Origin: Rhizophlyctis rosea
Taxonomy: Eukaryota; Chytridiomycota; Chytridiomycetes; Rhizophlyctidales; Rhizophlyctidaceae
DNA: 47,533 nucleotides
Direction: 5' to 3'
Assembly: GCA_027596075.1 (NCBI GenBank)
Contig: JADGJC010000304.1
Coordinates: 1 to 47,533, forward strand
Shown piece after piece: positions 1-11,398 of this stretch (the stretch's first letter is position 1; every line of letters starts with the position of its first letter). The position numbers were made by a program, and so were the translations under genes. The notes under the pieces are model-generated. The model worked only from the letters and a program-made list of their open reading frames with translations, searched no databases and was not told the DNA's origin.

Positions 1-1248
1 TACACGTGTCATACTCGCGTCCGGATGAGTGGACCCGGGGGCTTGCCTTTTGTATCACCCTGGAAGACCAGGAGGTCCGGTGCGTCTATGCCCGGTGCGT
101 TGTTGCGGTCCGTTGAAGGACATGAATGATGACAGAACATGACAACCAGACAACCGTCATTTATGGCATTGCCATCTCAGGGCAGACTATTTTGATGGTT
201 TCATAATAGTGCCGCATAATGTGGCTTGTGTATGTGGGTATGAATGGCATTCCAGAATAAAGGGGCCCAATTGGGGGCCAATTTCCTTCTGCATGTTCTG
301 TCAGACCGTCACTTCTGTGACTGCGAGTCTCTGACTCGGCGACCGCATGTGCCGCATGGCCGCAATTTGGGTTCTGGCCAGAAAAGGGGAGGGATGGCCC
401 CGGATGGGACACCAACGTGGTCTGTGACTCTGCGGTGATGGTCCACCTTCTGCTTGCGGTCGCTTCGCCGTTCCTTTCTCTTGCGGCTCGCGTTTGCTGC
501 TGCTGCTCTTGCTGCTCTTGCTTGCTGGGTTGCTGGGTTTCCTGTCGTGGAACTGACACACACTGATAGTCCTATTACTAGGTAGACTTGCTTGGGCTGT
601 GAGTCTGTGACTAGTAAAACTGCCTCGTACTATTGGTGAGTAGATATTGTTGCTGGAGGTGGCTGTGTTGTTGGGTGGAATGAGGGGTGAATGTGCTATT
701 GTGAGGTTGGTCATACCTACTGCGAGTACTGCGGTGCGAAGGGAAGGCATTACGAGGTTATTTTTGAGAAACCGAAAGCAGGAGGGAGCTTCCTTTGAGT
801 AATAAGCCACTGCCTCAATATCTAACAGAGCAGTCTGTGCGCACAAAGTGAACGAACAGCAATACAGTTATTAGCACCACTTCACTAAAGTGAAACATAG
901 TGTACTGACTGCTTACATTGTTTCATCCCACACTGCATAGCTTGCATGATCCATTGATTGGGGAACCGTCAAAGTCCAACAATCACACGCCGCGGTTTTA
1001 CATAGTCAGCAGGCTATTCGATTTTCCCATGCTCCTTTTCACATACTTGATGGGTGTTGCGTGAGGGTGACGCTTTGTCGACACAACATACAAACAAAGG
1101 AATAAACCTTCTTTCTTCCGCTTTCGCCGCACATTCACCGCAACACCACATCAACGGTGTCCCGTATCCGACACCCATCGCGAACATCACACATACTCTT
1201 TCCCATACCCACCCACACTTCCGATACTCCGCACATATAACGTAATTA
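1..1248. other. Upstream region of the zinc-finger gene, no supported gene
   Basis: No reading frame here has a convincing family signature. A 181-codon minus-strand frame (301-846) is serine/lysine-rich and partly produced by a GCT/CTT microsatellite near 495-525, so I do not call it. The last 150 bases before 1249 are C/T/A-rich and G-poor on the plus strand, as is usual for fungal leaders. Confidence 0.5.
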
Positions 1249-3579
1249 ATGTCCGTTCTCGGTCCACTACCGTCCCCAACAACGGGCACCGGTAGTGCGG
1301 GCGCCACCGGTGGAAACTCTTTCCTCAATCCAAATTCACTCGGTGTATCCTCACAAGGATTCCACGCTCATCATCATGGTCATACCGGTGGTGGCAGCAG
1401 CATGGGGGCATCGGGCATGCTCAATACGCCTTTGAACCCGTCCTCCATGCTGCTTCCGTCGCCTTCTTCGTCGCTGTTTGAGAGGAGTATGGGGGCGTTG
1501 GTGTCGAATTTCAAAGGGACGGTTGGCTTTGATGCGTGGATGACGGATGCGTCTTCTCATTCGGGTGAGTTTTGCTTGTTGGTAGCGCGAAGGACTTTAG
1601 AGGAGGGACAAGTGTTGTCGACCATTTTTTGCAACATATTCTACTGGTGATGTTGCAAGTGGCATCATGGCACTAACCAATCCGCTCACAACTATCTTAT
1701 AGATTCCAATTCCCTATCCATACAAACAAACACACACCTCGGCGTCCCATCCCTCCAGACACCCAAACCTTTCTCCCCACTCAACGCCCTTTTCAACGAC
1801 TCCGCAGCCTCCCTCCTTTCCCCCGGCGGCGGTCTCCGCTCCGACCTCCTCATACCAACCCAAGTCAACACTCCTTCCTTCCCATCCGAAGTCCAAACTG
1901 ATATACCAGCCGAACTACGAAATCCAGCTTTCGACTACATTGTCGGATCGTTTTTGGATAACATTGAGAGCATGACGCCGAGTGGGGGTTTTGCGATGGG
2001 GTTTGGAGATGTGACGGTTGGTGGGGGTGGTGGGGAGAAGACGGGGGGTGGTGGGTTGCGGGCAGGTGCGGGAGCGGGGAAGGCCGTGGAGTATAGTGAT
2101 GATATGCTTTTGTTGAATTTTGATGATGTTGCGAGTAATTTGGCGAGTAAGACGGAGCAGTTTGGAAGTGGGGGACTGGGCGGTGGGAACGGGGGTGTGG
2201 GGATGGGCGTACTAGGGCTCAGTACGGGGAACAATGGTGGGTTCATAACGGGTGGGAAGAGTTCGGGCATGCATCAGAGAGGCATGTCCGGTGGTGGTAT
2301 TGCGGTAAGTGTTTGGAGAATCCAACTCCTTGTTGGCAAATTTGATGCTTCGCACACATGTTCGATCACCACTCACTCATCGCATTTTGACTTCCTCAGC
2401 AGCTCAACAATTACCGCCAACCAGGCCAAATGCAACAAACTGTCATGCCATCCGACCTCCACTCAAACCATTCCCGCTCATCCTCCTACTCCCATCACTC
2501 AACTCATTCGCATCCATCCCACGCCCAACGCCTCGCCCAACGCCACACCCGCTCGCCCAGCGAAATGTCCGTCGAGTACTCCTCCCCGCACATGTCGCAA
2601 GGCGCACCCCAACACATGCACCAACATCAAATGAACAGAAACTACACTTTCCCTGCGCAACTTCCTACACCTAGGGGTTCGCCCGCCGGAGCAGCAACAG
2701 CAGGAGGACAGCAGGGATACGCTAACAACGGCGGCTTGCCATTGAGTCTTCCCACCCGCCTCCTAAACGACGTCCCCCAATACCCAACCCACTCCCATTC
2801 CCACTCCCACCGCATGAACACCCACCCACAACCCCACCACCCCCACCACCCCCGCATGCAACCGCACCACCACCCACACCAACAGCACCACCCCTACCGT
2901 CCTTCCGCCCTCCACGGCCGCTCGACGTCCTTCGATTCAGGGACGCCGATGCTGCATTCTCATCCGCCCGGGGCGGTGGCGTGTTCTGCGGTCGGGTGTG
3001 GGAGGATTTTTGCGAATTTTGCGGAGCTGAGGCAGCATAGTGATAGTGCTCATGGGGGGTTGGTTGGAGGGATTGGTGTTAGGAGGGGGAGTGTGGCGAG
3101 TGTTGGGAGTAGTGGCGGGGGTGGGAATGGGATGGGAGGTGGGGTTGGGGGAGGGGAAGGGGGGGAGAAGAGTAAGCCGTTCAGGTGTGAGCTTTGTCCG
3201 CAGACTTTTTCGAGGAGTCATGGTGAGTTTTTTTTTCTTTCTTCTCCATTCTCTTTTTTTCGTTTCTCATCTTCATGGAATCGTGGTGATTTGGGATTTT
3301 GAGATATCTGAAATTTGGTCCAACACATTCATGCTGACATCCCTCCCTCCATTGTCAGACCTAAAACGCCACTACTACATACACACGCAGGAGAAACCCT
3401 TCCAATGTCCGCGATGCCGGAAAGGGTTCTCGAGACGGGACGCGTTGAAGCGGCATGAGAGGTCCGTTGCGGAGGGGAAGAAGGTGCATTGTGTTACGGA
3501 TGGCGTTGGCGGGTGGGGTGGTGGGGGTGTTGGGGCGGGAGGGGGTGGGGATGATGAGGAGATGAGTGGGAGCGAGTGA
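1249..3579 (+). CDS. C2H2 zinc-finger transcription factor with His-rich region
   Basis: Predicted nuclear DNA-binding regulator of 653 residues from four exons: 1249-1564, 1703-2304, 2400-3222 and 3359-3579; the phases close exactly. The C-terminus has a canonical finger (C569, C572, H585, H589) split by intron 3. A TQEKPF-type linker joins it to a second finger (C597, C600, H613) whose fourth ligand is unclear: the next candidates are H624 and C625 after a long spacer. A third, more divergent finger sits upstream (C501, C506, H519, H524, C-x4-C spacing). The N-terminal half is low-complexity Gly/Ser/Pro, and residues about 437-470 are a His/Pro-rich run. The finger pair resembles Kruppel-like fungal regulators. 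I cannot assign an orthologue or a target. The start is the first ATG of an open frame after a G-poor leader. The exon 3 acceptor could be 3 nt later (CAGCAG). Confidence 0.85.
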
Positions 3580-4327
3580 TGGGGAAAGACGCGATGGGGA
3601 GTGTTTTGTACATATGTTTCTTTTTTCGTAGGGCGGGGTGGGTAGCTAGGCGGAGTAGGGTAGGCAAGTAGGAATTAGGGATTAGGTAACCGATATGTAG
3701 GGTTTGTTTTTGCGCTACTTGGGTTTTTGTATCTTTCGCTGTAATTTTTCTTAGCATTTGGCTTCCTTGAATACGAGAAATACTTCTTTTTGCGGGTTTC
3801 TTCTTTATCCTGACTATTTTGGCCAAACTTGGTTTCTGCGGGGTTCAATTGGGGGAAATGAAAGCAGATCAAGGAAGATGGAGAGGACCAGAATGTTCGT
3901 GCGGCCAATGTAAACAAATGTAAGAGACCAGAAGAGGAAACAAATCCGCTTGTAAATCATCAATTCCTCCTCCCGTTGCCTACATCAAAAGAATGCATTC
4001 CTTTCAGGCTTTCATGCATGCCGAAGCCGCATCGCTTTTTTTGAAACTCGCGTAAAATTGCATCCTGGTTGCCTGATATGCCACAGTCAAGTTTGACTAT
4101 CATCCCTCCTTGCAGATCATCAACACAAACTCGCATATTTTCAATTATGTGGGTAACCATTACCCTATACAAAATGCAAAGTGCCCCCTGAAAAAGGTAT
4201 CACCTATCACCTATCTCCCTATCTACAACCTTGAACCAAATTGTCCTAATTGCCCAACACTGCATGATTGAAGAAGGACAAATCAACATCTACGCTAAGA
4301 AAGATTGCACTTGACCACTGCTCACCT
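3580..4327. other. Convergent 3' intergenic region, nothing recognised
   Basis: This lies between the ends of two convergent genes. A 70-codon minus-strand frame (3960-4172) has no recognisable motif and is not called. The T-rich stretch at about 3610-3640 and 3700-3800 is probably 3' UTR of the zinc-finger gene. Confidence 0.4.
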
Positions 4328-5474
4328 TCACCATCCATTGAGCTTACTCAACACCCAGTAAAGTTGCTTGATAGAACGTGGTTTCGGAAAATAGTTGTGG
4401 CGGGGGTAACCGTCCGGGTAAAGATCAGACATCTTGGTAGGGAGCTGTCTACGTATGCGGGCTTCGCCATTTGGATGTTCTTTCTGGTATCTTCCACAGG
4501 CAATGAGGAGATGCAATAGTTTGAAACTGCATTCGTCCCCATCAGTCCCATCCACTTCTTTGGGTATTCCAACTAGGATCCTCCTGGAGTCCCTGGGTCA
4601 GGAAAACCAGTGAGCAACCACCTTCTCTAGATGAAGACCAATCATGACTTACCTTGTGGGACTTAATCTATTGATGAATTTCCAGGCATGATGAATCTCC
4701 GAATTGAAAAGAGCGCGCAATGCTTTGAATGGTAGATGCTCTTTCCCAATGGTGCCATGAAGCACTTTATGGTAATGCTCGCGAACCATTTTCTGAGGAT
4801 AACCCTTAACTGTTGCATGCGATAGGAAAAAATCACATGAGTTGGTGTCAAGAGCTTCCAAAATGGATGATAATGGTGTTGCTTTGACTTCGCGGGCTAT
4901 CGCTCGTAATCCAAGGTCAAATTTTGAGGCAAGGTCCATATGAGTGTCATGAACGGCATTCTGTGCAGAATCTCAATATGGATTTCATGCGCTGAGGCCC
5001 CCTGGCCAGCATTTGACTTACCCCTTTGGGAAGTTGGCTGGTTACGTCTATCGCAGCCGACACTGCCTGCTCAAGGAAGATTTGGCACACGCAAGATCGA
5101 AGCGTTTGTGACGTGGAGTGTAATATGGCCAGCTGGTCTACATGGAGATGCTGCGCAAAATTCGCAATCATGTAAATGATGTTGGAAGGCAGTTGTGGGA
5201 TGGTCCTCTTGGAAATTATGCAGGTCAGTCAGCCATCTTACACACATATGCTTGGCCATACAATGAGACGTACTGCAGCAGGGGCCACAACTTCAACAGC
5301 ATCACCTTCAATGCTGCCTTCGTCATCGACCACAGGATCCTTGCTTCCAGCATGTGCGGCAGCAACCAGCGCTGGGCTTGCCTCGGCAGAATCAGGACGC
5401 TGGTCGTGCGGGACATCATAGTGATCTTGACGAGACGCAAGCGAGAGGGTTTTGAAGGCAAGCTTGACAATCAT
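4328..5474 (-). CDS. F-box-like hypothetical protein
   Basis: Spliced model of 319 residues with four exons, read on the minus strand: 5474-5274, 5207-5022, 4960-4653 and 4592-4328. The introns are 66, 61 and 60 nt with GTACGT/GTAAGT donors, and all phases fit. Residues about 72-112 (starting QLPSNIIYMIANF, then LA.L..TS.TLRS and IFLEQAV) have the Leu-Pro start and hydrophobic spacing of an F-box. An F-box would recruit an SCF ubiquitin ligase, but the match is weak. The remaining 200 residues are of no family I recognise: there are no WD or Leu-rich repeats, although His/Leu-rich helices (KMVREHYHKVLHGTIGKEHL) suggest an all-alpha domain. The N-terminal 67 residues are acidic and Ala-rich. 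The start at 5474 is the best in-frame ATG but is not certain. Confidence 0.6.
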
Positions 5475-6421
5475 GGTTTTGGTTTTGGTGGTTTTAATGG
5501 AGGCGGTGTAAACGATGTTCAACAAAAGTCGCACGAAAGGTGTCGAGAAATACCGAGAAAGGAAGGAAACTCGAAGTCTTTGTACCACGGGCAGACGAGT
5601 TTGTCTTTCTTGGCCCAGAGTCAAGCTTTCTGGGCGCCTTGGTAGTTTGTGACTGTGCCGTACGCAAGATGACTGCCCAAGCTGTGGGGGGTGCAACCCT
5701 TCCTTGGACGGTGAAACATACAAGCTATGAGTGACGTCATTCTCACCAGACGGCTGGCTGGCTGTCTGCTGTCCGCCTCATTACCACGGCCCTATTGACT
5801 ATTTTACCTCCCTGCCGGTTATCCAGGAGAAGTACCAGTATTCTAACATTTCAAGTCCAGTAGATCCACTAGATATAATAGACTGTGTGGTCTGCGTGTG
5901 CGAGATCTGGTAGGTTAGCTGGTGGCCCCAACCTTCAAGTGATTGTGGTGTACATACTCTGGTTGGGTCAAGTCATCAATTGGGTAGTTCAGTCCTTCTT
6001 CCCGCCCATAATCTGATCAACTCATCAAGTCAAACCAAACTACAGGTTCAGTAAGTCGGCATAACGAGGGCAACTGGAAAAGACCTTCTTGAGGAATCCA
6101 TTCGCTTGCTGCCCCTCAGTTACCGGTATCACGATGTATAAAGTAAGTAAACATCGGGCAGCAGCAAGATCGTAAACAATGTCATATACAATGTAAACAA
6201 ATAATCAGATCAGAGGTTTCAACTCTTAAGTTGTTGAGCAGCTCCACCAATCACAATTGGTCCACCTGAAAACTCCTTTTCGGCGGTATGCATTGATTTC
6301 CATCTATCAAGGATCAACTCTATCATATGGGCCGACACTGTTAATGATTCTATGTCCTGATTGAAACCCAATTGCAACCATTATGGCTCTTTCCCGACTG
6401 CATCAACAAATACTTCCCTAT
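5475..6421. other. Intergenic region, nothing recognised
   Basis: I see no reading frame with protein-like composition, no tRNA and no repeat. It contains the presumed promoter of the F-box-like gene (minus strand) at its left edge. Confidence 0.35.
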
Positions 6422-7160
6422 TCATCTCCACCCAATCGGCAAAGTCCTATCCCACAGAGTCCTGTTATGTGCGAACAGGATGTAGCCTCCCCAGGCTTCC
6501 CATCCCGCATCTGATACAGCCCCGCCAAAAGGTTGTATGACGTATTTCCCGATTTTCGCTTTCCATTCGTTTAGATGGGGTATTCGACAGTTGTAATGGC
6601 AGGGGGGAAGATGATTTCCCAAGGGTGTTTCATTGCGTCCAGCATCTGGCGGACGGAGATGTTGGACCTGTTATTGATGGTGTGGCATTTAGTAGATTGT
6701 CGTTGTGAGTGCGTAGACGGCAACGGTGGCCATGTCCTTGTTCGGCGATCGGTTTGAGGTGGGCCTTCGCGAAGGGGTCATGTGATTGTTTTATGTTCTG
6801 ACATTTCGTTCGTCCATCCCCAAAGGGTAAGGTCTGACATGAATGTTGTGGGGCCGGGAATGTGTAAGTGATTCCTGATGCGAGGATGGCCTTCGGGCCG
6901 GTAGGTGGCGGAGGGCTATGGGTGATTGCAGGGCTGTTGTGACGGAGTGGGGGGAGAGGAGCATGATGTGTTGGATTCTTGCTGTTTTGGCTGCGAAATG
7001 GAATTTGGGCGATGGGGCGGCGTAGAGGAAGACTTTATCGATTGGGGAGGGGCTGCGGGTAGAGGCGCGGATGGTTGGGGTTGTGGGAAGGGGGAGGTGG
7101 TTCGTAATTTGGAGGCCGGCTATAGCCTGTTGCGCCGATCATGAGAATTCGTATGGTCAA
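6422..7160 (-). pseudogene. Decayed NmrA-like NAD(P)-binding (SDR-type) gene
   Basis: Read on the minus strand, pieces of one family appear in the right order but in different frames. A Rossmann start, IRILMIGATGYS, lies at about 7120-7155. DKVFLYAAPSPKF and RIQHIMLLS lie at about 6950-7040. ILASGITYTFPAP is at about 6846-6890. DMATVAVYALTT is at about 6696-6737. ISVRQMLDAM is at about 6630-6660, and a WKAKIGKYVIQPFGG-type tail reaches a stop at 6422. These match NmrA-like proteins (glycine-rich loop; KHIVLLSS-like strand; ASG.(P/T)YT before the substrate loop; DIA.VAV.AL). At least three frameshifts, internal stops and an apparent loss of about 30-40 codons after the first strand show the gene is broken. 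No intron set that I could find rescues a single frame. The original function (redox sensing or a reductase) cannot be given. Confidence 0.55.
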
Positions 7161-7828
7161 TCTGAGTTGAGATGAATGTTGAGTTGATGTTTTGCTGTTG
7201 TCGCTAGGCAGGAAAGCTTAGGAAGTAACCTGTGCTCCTCCTCTTGCTCTCTTACAGGGAAATTAAACACCTCTGGAATGTGTCACGCAGGGCGGAAAAC
7301 ATCAGATCCTGCTCTTCAGGCGCAATGGATGAAATTCGCGGCTTACATAATTAAAACAACGGGTCCATGTGGGTACACTTTAAAGGAGGCAAAATAAATC
7401 ATGTCCATAAAAAGATTTGCAAAGGGACTGAATAGTACCGGTACAAGAACCAGCACGGAGAGAATCAAGAAATCAGGCTGATATCATCAAATGAGAGCAA
7501 AATGATCTCACGGCTGTCCGCTTACATCAATGCATGCGATGCGGTCGGTAGCATTGGCAGCTTGCCTCCAGAAACACAGAAAAAAGCAATGTCATGCATT
7601 TCACGGGATTTTGCATATACAAATATACATCAAAAAAAAAGACCTTTTTTGCACTGCACCAAAAAGAGAAAAGCCGAATGCAAAACGTAAGTACTACACC
7701 CCTCTCAGCATGCACAAAGCCCTGTTTGGAACACTTTCCGCACTCGTCACTCCTCAACGCTAACCGCTAATCATTCCCAAAAACCCTTCCTTCTCCTACC
7801 CCTCTCGAAGAATCGCGACTGACTTCCC
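7161..7828. other. Intergenic region, nothing recognised
   Basis: A/T-richer stretch with short frames only. A TACATAATTAAAAC-type AT-rich patch is at about 7340-7400. No gene or repeat is supported. Confidence 0.35.
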
Positions 7829-8517
7829 CTACCACCCCCTCAAATCCCCACCGCCCTTCCTAGCCTCGTCCTCCAACGCCTCGCACTGACGCAGGGTGTC
7901 GTAGCGGTATTCCGGGGTCTGGCCGCGGGCGCAGGCGATTGCGGCGCATTGGTAGACTGAATGATAGAATGGGTAAGGAATGTCAGTAAGAAAGGCCCAT
8001 CATCCTTGCAAACAGCCCAGAAACAACCAGATCAAAAGAAAAGGGAATGAAAGCACAACTCACGCGTAGGACTCCCAACCCGATACGCATGAACATGAGC
8101 GGAGTAACAGTCGTTCCACCAGTCTGTTTTGTCGGTTTGTTTTTCTTCTTCTTTGGCTGTTGCGGCGACTTTGACGTCTTCGTCTGGTTTCTTTTCGGTT
8201 TCGGTGGCGGGTGCTGCTGCGACGTGTTGTGGACGGGCTGGGTGGAAGGCGTTGCCGCGGTGGGCGCGGTAGTTGTAGGAGTAGAGGTAGTGCTGTGACG
8301 TTTGGGGAGGTGTGATGCAGGTGAATTAGGCGACGGAGGTTTGGTGATGGGGGTACTTTGAGGTGCAGGATTATTTAGTGGAATGACATAAACGCACCTC
8401 GTTGTCCTCTGGATACATCGGAAGACTGACGGGTAGCGGAACGGGAAGGAGTGGGACGGGAGCGCAGGCTGTGAGGATGAGCAACGTGTTTGCGACGACG
8501 AAGGTTGGGGCATGCAT
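7829..8517 (-). CDS. Small putative secreted cysteine-containing protein
   Basis: Three-exon model on the minus strand: 8517-8398, 8292-8064 and 7956-7829, giving 158 residues. The donors are GTGCGT and GTGAGT, the acceptors are CACAG and TTCAG, and the phases are 0 and 1. The N-terminus (MHAPTFVVANTLLILTACAP) reads as a signal peptide or membrane anchor. Next come a Tyr-rich patch (HYLYSYNY), an acidic/Lys-rich disordered middle (residues about 68-96) and a C-terminal domain with four cysteines (C102, C120, C125, C141), which could form two disulfides. I recognise no family. The long continuous frame that begins 4 nt inside this gene is a shadow: it reads through both introns and yields low-complexity Pro/Thr. 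Support is splice consistency and composition only. Confidence 0.55.
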
Positions 8518-10640
8518 TGTTGTTAGACTCTTTTCTGGACGGTTGTTTGTTGAGGTTGAGTTTCAGATGTATAGGCGGAAATGGTTCTGCTTTTGATGTA
8601 TATCAGCAAGGATGGCAGAATGTTCGACGAAGGGTGGATGGGCAGGTTATATGTTCGCAGACTTTGGTCTCCTGATGAGGCTGAAACTGCAGTGCCATTT
8701 TGGGTGGTGTTGACATAGTATAGTGGGCGTAATGTGGTATAGTGGGTGTAATGTGGTGGGAATGTGGTGGGAATGGGAGCGCGGTGTCAGTTTGACACTC
8801 CCGGTCAATGTATCAGGCACACCATCATGATCATGTGGGTGGGCCGTGCATAAACGCGTCAGCCGACATGATTGTTCTTGAGGCACGACGGTGACTCCCC
8901 CATAGGAGCTCAGCCGCTTTCTTGGCAGTTCGAAGCCGTCCAAAGACTGTAAAAAGCCACGCACAGCATAGCAACATTGAATGTGAATCGGCACATAGCA
9001 AACTCGGACAGTGTCTGCATTGGAAGGTGAACACACAACGCTTCTCTAAGTGTTCTCAAGGCGTGATCCCATTCTGAAACATTCTCATGCCCCCCTTTTC
9101 AAGCTGTCAAATTCATTTGGACAGGGCTTAGGAATGTCATTCAGGTGGGCATAATCCAATTCCGAGCTTGAGAGGTTTGCTCGGGTAATGAAAAGGAAGC
9201 TGTGCAGGCCCACCCAGACCTAATCATCTTTACCGAATGCTCAGATTCATTCTTTCTTCCACCAATAGATAGTCTTCTCCTGCAGCACGCAGAATCCCAC
9301 ACATATACGAACACTCACACTCACATGAAGGCATTCGTCGCCATTCAAGCTATTCGATGACTCGATGCAGTTGGGTGATTCAGGGACGGTTTTGACATTG
9401 GAGTCCAGTGCTGCACGCGTACGTTCATCAGTTTGAGGGTCTCTATTAACGACACGAGTAGCATTTTGCACGATTTCTTTCGTGCGATTATAGCAAAATT
9501 ATGTGTGGTTGCGTGCGTGGATATGCGGTGGGCCCTGACGCGAGGTTTGGTCTAAACTCTTGAAATCAAAAATACGTCAGTTCGACAAGCATCGTACTGG
9601 GGATCCTAATAAGTAGCATGAAAAGCACGCAAGGATGCATTGCTCTTGAGTTTTGTCGTACCCTCCTTTTATAACTTTTCCTCTCCAAAAGGAATGAATA
9701 GGTGATGGTTTTAGGGCTCAAAACGGCCGGAGCGACATGGCCAATCAAATGAGGCGCACAGGAATGTAAACATTGACACGTGCTGACACGAGCAGGTGTC
9801 CGAACTGAGAATGACGTCCGAACTCGATCGTATCTGTCTCCCACGGAGGTTGATAGTTGGCTCCCTCTCACGTGTCCCAGTGTTCCAAGATGCTAAACGA
9901 GCCAACAATGTGTCACTCGGAGGATGGATCTGTGTCCTGGGAGCCGCATCCCGCTTATCGGAAAAGTTCGGGAACACTGGCAAATTTACATATCGGATGA
10001 AGCCGGAAGGAGGTTTTGCCCCTTATCAGCTGGTGGTTGTGGGGTAGTTGGGATGTGGCTTGAGAGATAAGAAACGGGCCCACAACTGTCTCACCGCTGG
10101 TTCACTTGGGGACGGAGGATCGGCTTACATGCCCATGTCAACTGGGTTGGATTGGTGACACCCTATTACAAAAATCCGAACCTAGGGTTTGGTTAGATTC
10201 CTGGGTTCAACTGGATCGTCCCCGGCTCCCGGTTGAACTGTGTCACCGGAGGGTCAAAATCAATCCCATCGCGGACATTTCCCCACTTACCAATGTGGTG
10301 GTTCCGAGTTATTTTCGTTGCGATCCATGCCATCGGTCAGCCCGAGCAGGCTGTTGGGTGGAGCGCAATGTGAGATAGAAATCGTGGGTGGCACAGCGTC
10401 ATGGGCGTCAAAAAGTTTTTGTTGTGTTACAGTCTACCACCATCACCTTGGGAGTGGGCCCGAGCGAGCAGGCCCAAGTGTAGTGTGGCACTGTGGCGGG
10501 ACAGTGAAAAAACACTGTCGTTCACGTGACACTGGCGGAGCGAGTGCGAAAAAAGGGTCCCCCCTCACTCACAGACTCCCCCTTCATCATGGTTGCGTGT
10601 GAAGGTTGAGTGAGGCCAGCAGGGTACCCACAGTTGAGTG
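8518..10640. other. Long intergenic region upstream of GLT1
   Basis: No coding frame is convincing. A short imperfect direct repeat (GTGGGCGTAATGTGGTATA and variants) is at about 8720-8775. CACGTG hexamers (E-box type) are at 9777-9782, 9869-9874 and 10523-10528, and a CCAAT is at about 9740. GATA-type sites (CTTATC or GATAAG) are near 9954, 10022 and 10065. The right end is the likely GLT1 promoter. Confidence 0.4.
10501..10528. promoter_or_regulatory. Inverted repeat plus CACGTG upstream of GLT1
   Basis: ACAGTG and CACTGT are separated by six A residues, a perfect 6-bp inverted repeat (10501-10518). A CACGTG box follows at 10523-10528. The arrangement resembles a transcription-factor site cluster. 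No factor can be named from sequence alone. Confidence 0.35.
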
Positions 10641-10989
10641 AGTAGTGACCAGTCTGACCACACCAACCATCATTCACCACCCACAATCCAACACTGACTG
10701 TGCCCTTGTCTCACAATATATCCCCCCTCAATCGACCCCAAGTGCCCCCGTTTTTCTGTTTGGCTCAGTTGCTCCCTCTCTCTCTTCTTTCTCTCGTACT
10801 CGGTCGTCGGTGGGAAGTCCCCGTACCTGAAGAAGAAGTAATACAGGCACTTTATCACATATCTGGCCTTTAGTCGCTAGTTAGCCCATACCATCACATA
10901 CATTCCCACCAAAAGTAGTGCTATCTGCTCATCGTTCTCCCCCTCTCAGAGCTTTGACGCACTCTTTTACCCTCCTCAGATTGTCACTG

Positions 10990-11155
10990 GTGAGTCAGCA
11001 TTAGTTGGGGTGGGCTCGGTGGGAAAGGGGCTGTGATGGCAATAGGGCAGTAGGCGGGAGAGCTAATAGGCAGTGCTGCGAGGGTTGAAGGGGCATTACA
11101 TAGTCGGATATCATCGCTGATTTTGTTATATCTGTTGCTAATCGACTTCCATTAG
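10990..11155 (+). other. Probable 5' UTR intron of GLT1
   Basis: A GTGAGT donor after TCACTG and a CATTAG acceptor, with a branch-like TGCTAAT 19 nt upstream of the acceptor, bracket 166 nt in the leader of glutamate synthase. Downstream, within the leader, GGATAA and CGATAAG lie side by side on the minus strand (11227-11238). These are GATA-factor type sites, which would suit a nitrogen-regulated gene (inference). Confidence 0.4.
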
Positions 11156-11398
11156 GCACCTAAATCGTAGGTCCAGTTCGTTCATTCTCCTCCAATTCAC
11201 ACTATATATTGTCTAGGTAGGGGCTGTTATCCTTATCGTTTCTAGCGTCTGCCTTTCTTCCGTCTCAGAATCACATAATAACGGACATACCTCTTGTTTG
11301 CATGGTCTTCTTTGTATATTCTTGGAATTCCGTATCACTTCATCTGCGCATCTGGTTTATTATCATTGGAATATCGTGGATCATTAGATAGTCTAAAC

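Noticed and set aside
301..846. 181-codon minus-strand frame
   Set aside because: Low-complexity Ser/Lys content partly from a trinucleotide microsatellite, no motif, no good start context.
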